From contig RPFO01000213.1 in NCBI GenBank assembly GCA_009746045.1, forward strand, positions 1,256,802 to 1,306,077: a DNA stretch of 49,276 nt, read 5' to 3'. The position numbers were made by a program, and so were the translations under genes. This document shows positions 42,001 through 49,276 of this stretch, in pieces (position 1 is the stretch's first letter; each line of letters opens with the position of its first letter). Source of the stretch: Mesostigma viride (taxonomy: Eukaryota > Streptophyta > Mesostigmatophyceae > Mesostigmatales > Mesostigmataceae). Under the pieces are notes generated by a model that did not search any database, was not told the origin of the DNA, and saw only the letters and a program-made list of their open reading frames with translations.

Positions 42001-42180
42001 CCAAAAAGCCTCAATTGAGGCCTCTGGACACACGGAGGCAAAAAGCCGGAGGACAGCACTTTCAAATGTGCGGCGGGAACCAAAAGCCCGCGGATGCCAG
42101 AAAACATCGTGTTGCTGCAGCGACGCGACGATGTGGACAACGAATCCAGTGCCAAGCTCGGAACGGCCGCAAAGGAGATC
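39062..42180 (-). mobile_element. R repeat carrying a piggyBac-like insertion
   Basis: The TSD TGACAT bounds the block. 39062-39447 is the R family with constant edge at left. A piggyBac-like unit follows. 42025-42180 may be the remaining 5' part of R. GGCCTCAATTGAGGCC-type palindromes at 39483-39498 and 41987-42022 bracket the transposase. The TTAA TSD normal for piggyBac was not found, so the limits of the DNA element are uncertain. Confidence 0.5.
39731..41768 (-). pseudogene. piggyBac-like transposase, one frameshift
   Basis: Start ATG at 41768 (MASYTINDRV) is chosen because the upstream 129 codons of open frame look like leader. An acidic stretch (DPDEEPEDEEEG) precedes the DDE_Tnp_1_7-type core. 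The three catalytic aspartates are visible in CDESMITWLGKGMP (D321), VVIADSWFGS and YMGVIDHHNALRQGG (residues 70 and 191 of the downstream frame). The C-terminus is a cysteine-rich domain (CQSGCSQCEF...CVQC...CYADH). The frame shifts once at about 40760-40770, just after the first aspartate, by one extra base. All catalytic residues survive, so the break is recent, an assembly error, or a cryptic intron. Confidence 0.85.
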
Positions 42181-43345
42181 TGACATGCATGTTTGCCTAC
42201 CTTCTTAGGTATGTCCTTGGGGCCAGGCCAGGTCAGGATGTGCCGCCCTGGCTGGCCAAGCCGCTGGGGTCCGGCGGCCAGACCGAGGGCGGTCTACCTG
42301 CATGCTGGTGCGAGCAAGATGTCCTACGAATGCTATCCTACGCTGTCAAAGCTCGTCCGAAATGTGAGGCATGCCTTCAAAGATTCTAAAGACCTGCGCA
42401 TGGTAAACCCTACATTCAGGGCCTGGTCAACGGAGCATCCTGGTTACCGTGCCATCTAGCTTGGCCACCAGCGTGCCCGTGAGCGTCCATGCCTCGGCGC
42501 CATAGGTGAGCACCGTGAGGACCAGGACCTTGAGGACTCATGCGCTTGCGGTGCTCGCCGAGGGCCTTCGAGTGCCAGTAGGTTTTGAGCGAACGATGCC
42601 TAGCCTATGAGGGGCCAGGCCAATGCGGGTGTGCACATCGTCGGCGGTGTCGGGAAGCATGCTCCCCAGCAGTTTGAAGCGATCACGAAATGGGACCTCT
42701 GTCCCGTCTAGCAGCCGCGGCAGCGGCGGGCGACTGGAAGCCCCAATCACCATCGCCTCAGTTTTGACACTAATCTCCACCCGGCCACCGCCCTCGCCTC
42801 CAAGCCCAGACAGTCCAGCCAGGTCTCAATGTGCTCGGGGCGCGCGATCGTGAGGGTGGTGTCATCCGCATAAATCAAGTCGGACAGGCGGTAGCCCGTG
42901 TCAACGCCGCCGTGTTTGCGCGCGTTAAGGATGTCCAAGCCGGGCTCGAACCCCTTAAGCGCAGTAAAGCGCGCACGTGCCCGGCGCATGACATGATCCA
43001 CGACAATAATGAACAGATATGGGGACATGCAGGACACAACCTTGCCACACCCCGTGGTGAAGGGGGAATGGCGGGTGGGGTGGTGCCTTCCGCAGTGACT
43101 CCGCACTACTGCCTGCCGGTGAGCCCTCATACTGCAGTCGATGAATGGCAGCAATAAACGCTGGTGCATGGTACCCGATCCAGAACTAGGATGGGCCCAA
43201 GAGCCTCCCAGAGGACCGTGCCAAAGGCCTTGATATAGTCAACAAAAATGAAGACTAGTGGCAAACTGTCAGGGCAAAGGCGACGCACCTCCTCCATCAA
43301 CCGGCGCGCGACTTGATTGCATGAGGTAATTGATACACTGGACAA

Positions 43346-44466
43346 GTTACTGAACTACTCAATAGGGGTTATTTATGCCACACAGGCAGCTATGTTACCA
43401 ACCTTCTTGGCGCCAGCATACGCGGTGTTGCATGCAAAAGTGGGGGGGTCTAGGTAACTGAGGCGAGCATGAATCAGTGAGCTACTTAAATCTCTTCCCC
43501 GCCTGTTTTACGGCTTCCATTTCTTGAGCTTTCTGGATGGCAACATTAGTGCTTATGTCCTTGAAGAGTGCTTGTTTTATCCATCAGTTAGCATCATGAT
43601 TGCGTGCAAGCTACTATGATGAATGACTCCCCCAAACTGGTCAAATCTGCCCAGAATGCTGCAGGCCGCTGGTAACTGCTTTCTTCAACCACCTTGTACT
43701 TGTCTTACGTTGTCTTTCCCATTTTTGCAGGGGCCCGGCGGTTTCAGTTTGTGATTAAGGTTCTTATGGATACCCTATAACGCCATGCTTCATCATCACG
43801 CATGCAGGGTTGCAGCAGGGATGACCAAGTAACTGGATATCGTCAAACTAGCTCAGAATGACCTGGGATTCGTCGATGGCAAGCTTTCTAACGTCATAAA
43901 TGAATTAATTGCACGTGTTCTGGCCCGCCAGTTTGTGGTGGGCTAGTACACGTGTCATTTGGGAGTCCGGTCGTGTATGTGCTCATCATAACCGAACTGA
44001 ACAGGATTTTCCCGTCAACTTTTTTCAGTTTGCATGCTAACATCGAGTAAGTTTACGTGGTCAGAATGAGCTGGAAACTTGTGGCTGTGTAATGATTGCA
44101 ACCATGCAGAATTTGATTTTATCATGCATGGCCCCCGCGTCGCATGTGTCGGCTATAATTTGATTTATTTTTTTAGGACCCAAACTGAAAAAGACGTGTT
44201 TTCGCTAAATTCCATCAATGTATCTAAACATGCTCAATTTGAGCTGGAAACGGGCTGAATTTATTGGAAAGGGTTGCAATCAGTTCGGAGAATATCATGT
44301 CGTTGGGGGTAAAATAGCTGGGGGGGGTCAGTTCCCTAGGGAATGACTGAAAATCGCCCATAAAAAGCGTCTTTCATTCTATTTTTAGCACACAAAGGTC
44401 ACATTGTGGGGGGTAGTACCCCCCCCCAAGTGGTTGGAATTTTTTTAAAAAAATCACTGCCATATT
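43346..44466 (+). repeat. S-family repeat segment
   Basis: No gene. Anchors shared with 3300-4620 and 6640-7040 include CAGAATGAGCTGGAAACTT, CCATCAATGTATCTAAACAT and the hairpin GGGGGGTAGTACCCCC near 44405. Confidence 0.45.
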
Positions 44467-44902
44467 AAAATCATCGTTTCTTGGACGTTTGGAATCATGG
44501 CATGGCTAACGTAATGACCGACTAGCTAGACTTTTTCGGTGGTTTTCCATTTGCGGGTATTTCCTCGTAGTAAATGTACTATGTGGGAGAGCGATCGCAG
44601 CAATGGTCGGTGCTCACCAATAGACCTACTCCCGGCCAGTTAGGCTCGAAACACACGCCCTGATCAAGCATGCTGTTTCCGGCCCCACCGTCTAGGTCAT
44701 CTAGTCGCTCTACACGTAAGCCAGCCATAATTTCAATGCACAAGGCTACGACACATTTCCATCACCATTCATATTCATCATCCTGAACGACTCCGTCCGT
44801 CATCGCCGGCACCGACACGTGGACAAGATCATAATGACGGCATGCTCGAGCTACCATGGTCCGGATTCTCCCGATTTCTGGCCTGCGCTGGTTGTCTCCT
44901 TG
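44467..44902 (+). mobile_element. R repeat copy, sense orientation
   Basis: TSD ATATT at 44462-44466 and 44903-44907. It splits an S-family segment whose intact counterpart is at 4520-4560. The constant end (...GCGCTGGTTGTCTCCTTG) is at the right. No ORF longer than about 70 codons. Confidence 0.7.
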
Positions 44903-45040
44903 ATATTCATGGTCCCCAATCATCATTGGGTTTTTATCCCATGCATAGGTATGGTTTCCAGAAAAGTGCACGTCCCATCCCCTTTATCCGTGAGAGGAGG
45001 GGGTGGAATGCTAGCCTAATTCTACCGTCATCAAGTTGCG

Positions 45041-45098
45041 TTACCGCGTTAAGTTTCGATGCCGAATTTGATGCGTCGATCGCAACTTAACGCGGTAA
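45041..45098. repeat. 15-bp perfect inverted repeat, 28-bp loop
   Basis: TTACCGCGTTAAGTT (45041-45055) and AACTTAACGCGGTAA (45084-45098); similarity extends a few bases further on both sides. Function unknown. Confidence 0.7.
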
Positions 45099-45534
45099 TG
45101 ACTGTAATTGCACCGTAAACAGCATTATAAGCCGCTTTCATGCAACTAATCTTAGCATTTTCGAGCCCACCAAGCAGGCACCAAGCAACTCCTTTATAAG
45201 TACGTCTTCAACGTGCGTAGGAGATTATTATGGTCATTCAACGTGCGTGGTAATATTTCTGTGTGGTGCGACACGTCTTCCCAAGCGAGCGCCCTCGCAA
45301 CTTTCCAAGCTGCCCATGTAATGCCAACGGAGGGGACTTGGCAATGGCGCACGCTGTAACACACCGCAAGGATACAGTGTAGCTGCGCCTTTAAACCAAG
45401 TGATAACGATCTTATATTTTGCTCATTGCTTGGTGTGTTTGAGATTTTGGTATTCTTGTAATAACTCACAACGTCACACAGCGGCTGTATTTGGTGTGCT
45501 AGCTGAGAAGTTTGGCGGGATTGCGACGTTGACA

Positions 45535-45627
45535 ATGGCGCGTAATTCCAGTATCAAATTATCTCATGAGGAATTCAAGCCAGCGCCGGTACGAAGGTCG
45601 GAGCCATCTGCGGAAGATACAAGCATA
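45535..45627 (+). CDS. possible first coding exon, 31 codons
   Basis: ATG at 45535 opens a frame (MARNSSIKLSHEEFKPAPVR...) that meets a consensus donor GTAAGT at 45628. Composition is protein-like, but no downstream exon was identified and no family recognised. Confidence 0.25.
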
Positions 45628-45807
45628 GTAAGTGCCAACATTTGCTACTTATTGCTTAACATTTCCTGCAATAATTCTCGACCCGTCAGCGCTCCTGCCT
45701 GTGTGTGTCTCTGGCTGGCTCAAAGTCTATTCGGTCAGAGCCCGGCGTGTCGGAATGACGGAAACTTAAATGCGTTGCGGGCACTAGCAATCAATGCGAC
45801 GACATGA

Positions 45808-46626
45808 GCCAGGCGTTTGATATGTCCTGAAATCTGGAGATGGATGCTGGTTTATCTTGTCATATTTCCGTTTGGCAGTAGCAACTCTCATACCACTATC
45901 GTATCATTGCAACCATAATCACATTGTACCGTCAGCTCATGCTCTAGACTTGGCTGAGTAACACACCATGCATTTGGGAAAGGAAAGATTGTATTTGCTA
46001 TACTGTTACTAGATACAATAAGCCTGTGGTCACACGCGGTACAACTTTTGCGCACAATGCGAGGGAAGGCTGCACATTGTCAGCCGAGGGTGACGGTAGG
46101 CACGCTCGAAAGCTGACCGGTGGACTTTAAAAAATTTGGACACTAGGCCAGCTGAGGCGGAGCACCCTTGCAGAGGCACCAGCAGGCCATATGGCCGCTC
46201 CCAATGGCCAGAGTGGGAGATGGTTTGTGGCAGCGTGCGTGGATTGATCATGGTTCCCTCGATCATGGTGGATGTATGCTGGTTTCACGGTTCATGGTGG
46301 ATGTATGATGGTGCTTGTCGGGACAGGTCCTCACGGTTTACCCATGAAGACACACTATGAAGAAATGGCCCCCACCCACCTGGGATGACCGCGATGACTT
46401 TTGTAATTGCTTTCTGCAGTCACAATGTTCCTGGCGAACCCAGCCGTTGGTAGAGCTAAACTTTGGATCCCTTCTCATGGCACCTCCCAAACCTTTCCTG
46501 CGCGTTACCAAGAGACTGGCACAGTTCCCCCTTGGTTCTGCAGCCCTGTAACGTGCACAACATGCCACATGCGTCTGGGCAAATGTTTAGCCCCCTCCCC
46601 ACCCCCTTCCCCCACCCCCACCCCCG
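45808..46626. other. no recognised gene
   Basis: No supported feature apart from C-rich runs near 46590-46625. Confidence 0.35.
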
Positions 46627-46659
46627 TTGATATCCTTTTCGCTCCCCACGCCTTGTTCA

Positions 46660-46986
46660 TGTGTTGTACATGCCCTGGACCCTGCAAGGAGACATGGAGT
46701 GATACCCCACTGCATCCCTATTGTCCACACACACCGTGATGACTTGTTGTTGAGTATCGCCAGCGGGCGTATGAGCAAGGACGCGTACTCGGCATTCCTC
46801 GGTCGCATGCATGCTGGAGCAGTCATTAATTAGGAACATGACTCCGTTGGGAGTACATGTGGCACATAGCCCTGAGAAGGGGCATATGGCCTTTAATACA
46901 GTCTGGGCTACTTCCTGCAAGGGTAGGATGTAAACTACACCTGCTCTAGGTGCACCAAGGGAGCAGTCATGTCTGATCTTTCTCTT
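46660..46986 (+). pseudogene. possible 3' exon interrupted by a retroelement tail
   Basis: Frame HTHRDDLLLSIASGRMSKDA then YSAFLGRMHAGAV runs to 46826. Removing the tail insertion (46827-46959 plus one TSD) continues it as MSDLSLGA and a stop at 46986. The family is not recognised, so the coding claim rests only on frame continuity. Confidence 0.25.
46827..46959 (-). mobile_element. 133-bp tail insertion of the ORF1-only/LINE-A-related family
   Basis: TSD GGAGCAGTCAT at 46816-46826 and 46960-46970. On the minus strand it ends in GATATGTGCC-like block, stem-loop ACTCC-CAAC-GGAGT and a short TTAA tail. It is strongly 5'-truncated. Confidence 0.8.
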
Positions 46987-47321
46987 GGCGCATGAGGACG
47001 AGATTCCTTGTATTCGGATGCTGCCACTTGTGCCATGCCCTTACCTGTGCCCATGCGTTGCCCCCAGTCGAGTGCGCTTGCCTTGTGCTCTTGCTGGCTG
47101 CCCATGGGGGGATGACGCGACATCCCTGTGTGACCCTATTGAATCCTCCCACTCTATCCTCGAACCTCATTCATGAACCCTCTCCTCCAGCCAAATCATG
47201 TAATCCTCTCCAGATGCTGTCCTCTGACCCCATCCTTCAGCCCTATGGCCGAAACCCCTAACCCTATCCTCCAAGCCGCCCTCCCTTGTCCACCTCGACA
47301 AACCCACATCACGTGTCCCAG

Positions 47322-48209
47322 GTCAAGGTGCTTCTGCTGTGCTCCGGCTACGGGCGCCACCTGGCAGATGAGATCCTCACCGCCGCCCAGGGCCACGTCA
47401 TGGGGCGCTCGACCCTGGCCAACACGTTGAAGGCCGTGGAAGGGGGAGGGGGCGCCGACCGACACGATGGAGGGGGGGGCAGAGGAGGCGGGGCCGAGGG
47501 CGACAGCCAGTGTGTCACACATGGGCTCATCGAGGTGGGTCTGTGGCACTGGAGCACAAAACGGCTTTGTCTGCTTCTCTTCTTTCTTTGTCTTCCCCAC
47601 TTTGGTTCGTAGGCTCTCCTTTTCAATACCTTTTTTCAAGCAGTTTCTTTTGTGGACAGTTTTCTCAAGGGGTGGTGTACTGCTACTGGATGTGCACCGC
47701 CTGGGCATGGAGACGATCTGTCCTGCTTGCCAAAACTCACCCGTTTCCCCCCCTCCCCCCATGGTGACTCTGAAGTGGGGGCATCCACGATGGTGCAGGC
47801 ATGACTGAATGTGATCAGGGCATGTGTTGGTGCCGTTACTTATATGCCGCCGTGCTACATAGAGTAGATTGGTTGCGTGGAACCGCGACACCTCTGATGT
47901 GGCATCCCTACTTCTTTGTGAAAGCTCTTACAAAGCTGCTAAAAGCAGAGGCTTATGAGCCTCTGCTTGGATCTCAAGCTGGCATAGCTACTGTTCTGGC
48001 AAGCAGGTGGGCTCATGAATGATGGATTATCAATTGCTGGTGATATTCACTCCCATGGTCCTGTGCCCTCATGCGCTGCTGCCGCCTGCCCCTTGCCCAG
48101 ATATGCGACGAGCCGGTCCTCTCTCACTGGCTGACCATGCTGCAGAAAGTTCCGCGCCTTGCACCGCTCTCGTCCTCGGTCTACCTGATGTGCAACAACG
48201 ACAACCGAG
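47322..48209 (+). CDS. nucleotidyltransferase-like protein (NDP-sugar pyrophosphorylase fold), two exons, partial
   Basis: Exon 47322-47534 (71 codons, acceptor GTGTCCCAG) starts VKVLLLCSGYGRHLADEI, matching the N-terminal nucleotide-binding loop of the NTP_transferase family (pattern hydrophobic-AAGxGxRL). A glycine-rich insert follows and the exon ends THGLIE before donor GTGGGT. Exon 48101-48209 (acceptor CCCTTGCCCAG) continues in phase as ICDEPVLSHWLTMLQKVPRL...VYLMCNNDNR, matching the PKxLxPVxxKPLLxHxL segment and following beta strand, and ends at donor GTGAGG (48210). The family transfers nucleotides to sugar phosphates or related substrates; the substrate cannot be told. The gene starts upstream and continues past the window. 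Alternative: a kinetically unrelated protein with the same GT-A fold. Confidence 0.55.
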
Positions 48210-49276
48210 GTGAGGGTGATGGGCCGCGACAAGGACAACCGAGGTGAGGGTGATGGGCCGTGACAAGGACAACCGAGGTGAGGGTGATGGGCCGCGACAA
48301 GGACAACCGAGGTGAGGGTGATGGGCCGCGACAAGGACAACCGAGGTGAGGGCGATGGGCCGCGACAAGGACAACCGAGGTGAGGGTGATGGGCCGCGAC
48401 AAGGACAACCGAGGTGAGGGTGATGGGCCGCGACAAGGACAACCGAGGTGAGGGTGATGGGCCGCGACAAGGACAACCGAGGTGAGGGTGATGGGCCGCG
48501 ACAAGGACAACCGAGGTGAGGGTGATGGGCCGCGACAAGGACAACCGAGGTGAGGGTGATGGGCCGCGACAAGGACAACCGAGGTGAGGGTGATGGGCCG
48601 CGACAAGGACAACCGAGGTGAGGGTGATGGGCCGCGACAAGGACAACCGAGGTGAGGGTGATGGGCCGCGACAAGGACAACCGAGGTGAGGGTGATGGGC
48701 CGCGACAAGGACAACCGAGGTGAGGGTGATGGGCCGCGACAAGGACAACCAAGGTGAGGGTGATGGGCCGCGACAAGGACAACCGAGGTGAGGGTGATGG
48801 GCCGCGACAAGGACAACCGGGGTGAGGGTGATGGGCCGCGACAAGGACAACCGAGGTGAGGGTGATGGGCCGCGACAAGGACAACCGAGGTGAGGGTGAT
48901 GGGCCGCGACAAGGTCAACCGAGGTGAGGGTGATGGGCCGCGACAAGGACAACCGAGGTGAGGGTGATGGGCCGCGACAAGGACAACCGAGGTGAGGGTG
49001 ATGGGCCGCGACAAGGACAACCGAGGTGAGGGTGATGGGCCGCGACAAGGACAACCGAGGTGAGGGTGATGGGCCGCGACAAGGACAACCGGGGTGAGGG
49101 CGATGGGCCGCGACAAGGAAGTGGGGTGAGGGTGATGGGCCGCGACAAGGACAACCGAGGTGAGGGTGATGGGCCGCGACAAGGACAACCGAGGTGAGGG
49201 CGATGGGCCGCGACAAGGACAACCGAGGTGAGGGTGATGGGCCGCGACAAGGACAACCGAGGTGAGGGTGATGGGC
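48201..49276 (+). repeat. 34-bp minisatellite derived from an exon/intron boundary, about 31 units, runs off window
   Basis: Each unit contains GACAACCGAGGTGAGG (exon end plus donor) followed by GTGATGGGCCGCGACAAG. The first copy overlaps the real exon end at 48201-48211. Unit variants are single substitutions (GCGAT, CCGGGG, CCAAGG), and one shortened unit (GGAAGTGGGG) lies near 49117. Confidence 0.95.

Larger units (their letters stand above)
38771..43345 (-). mobile_element. LINE-A copy, split by a 3.1-kb block (own sequence 38771-39061 and 42187-43345)
   Basis: The minus strand from 43345 reads RT motif A (FIFVDYIKAF near 43260), LIYADDTTL near 42870, then the GRHI.TWPGPKDI region ending near 42190, and resumes at 39061 with the ORF2 C-terminus (DLVVPAPFEHRIHSLSLAWI) and 3' UTR. 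TGACAT is duplicated at 39056-39061 and 42181-42186. Its own terminal stem-loop is missing; it abuts the tail of the plus-strand copy. Confidence 0.75.

Noticed and set aside
47249-47263. Telomere-like AACCCCTAACCC string
   Set aside because: It is a single short occurrence, not a tandem array.
48047-49222. 391-codon minus-strand frame and its relatives
   Set aside because: It is a by-product of the 34-bp minisatellite (102 bp = 34 codons); the plus strand carries the exon.

Overview
The window looks like nuclear DNA of a microbial eukaryote, most likely a green alga. The reasons are a GT-AG intron in a GC-rich gene, L1-like LINEs with a coiled-coil/RRM ORF1, and side-by-side LTR, piggyBac, Mutator-like, CACTA-like and TA-target elements. 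No bacterial operons, Shine-Dalgarno starts or CRISPR arrays were seen. The species assignment is inference. Almost all of the window is mobile DNA nested in mobile DNA. I dissected the nesting by matching target-site duplications (TSDs) by eye.

Layout. 1-1133: a LINE-A copy with its 5' part inverted. 1134-7050: older repeat DNA holding a LINE-B insertion (1818-6559, TSD CGTCATGACAT), itself split by a 4,055-bp TA-target DNA element (2274-6328). 7051-9841: LINE-A split by a 2-kb element that carries only LINE ORF1 (7247-9272). 10276-11325: an R repeat split by LINE-C. 11390-22605: a deep nest. LINE-A is split by ORF1-only copy 2 (11614-22403); copy 2 is split by LINE-B (13347-13650); the right TSD of LINE-B is split by ORF1-only copy 3 (13660-22065) with an intact 454-codon ORF1; copy 3 is split by a complete but apparently non-coding LTR retrotransposon (15599-21937). 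22606-23938 shows no gene.

23948-31978 is the most striking object: an 8,031-bp foldback element with a 9-bp TSD (TTCCTACTG) and inverted arms of about 3 kb built largely of 21-bp minisatellite units. One arm carries a 480-bp CACTA-type MITE and the other arm preserves the exact empty site. 31988-37362 has sparse, mostly unrecognised DNA with more R, LINE-B and ORF1 fragments. 37366-43345 is an inverted pair of LINE-A copies, one of them interrupted by a 3.1-kb block with a frameshifted piggyBac transposase.

43346-46986 is mainly repeats with two weak candidate exons. 47322-48209 holds two phase-compatible exons of a probable nucleotidyltransferase (NDP-sugar pyrophosphorylase-like), the only plausibly recognisable host gene. 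Its second intron begins with a 34-bp minisatellite that copies the exon end and splice donor dozens of times.

The mobile elements appear linked. LINE-A, LINE-B and the ORF1-only elements end in the same small stem-loop (loop CAAC), followed by an AT-rich tail, usually (TTAA)n. This suggests that one LINE reverse transcriptase serves autonomous and non-autonomous partners.
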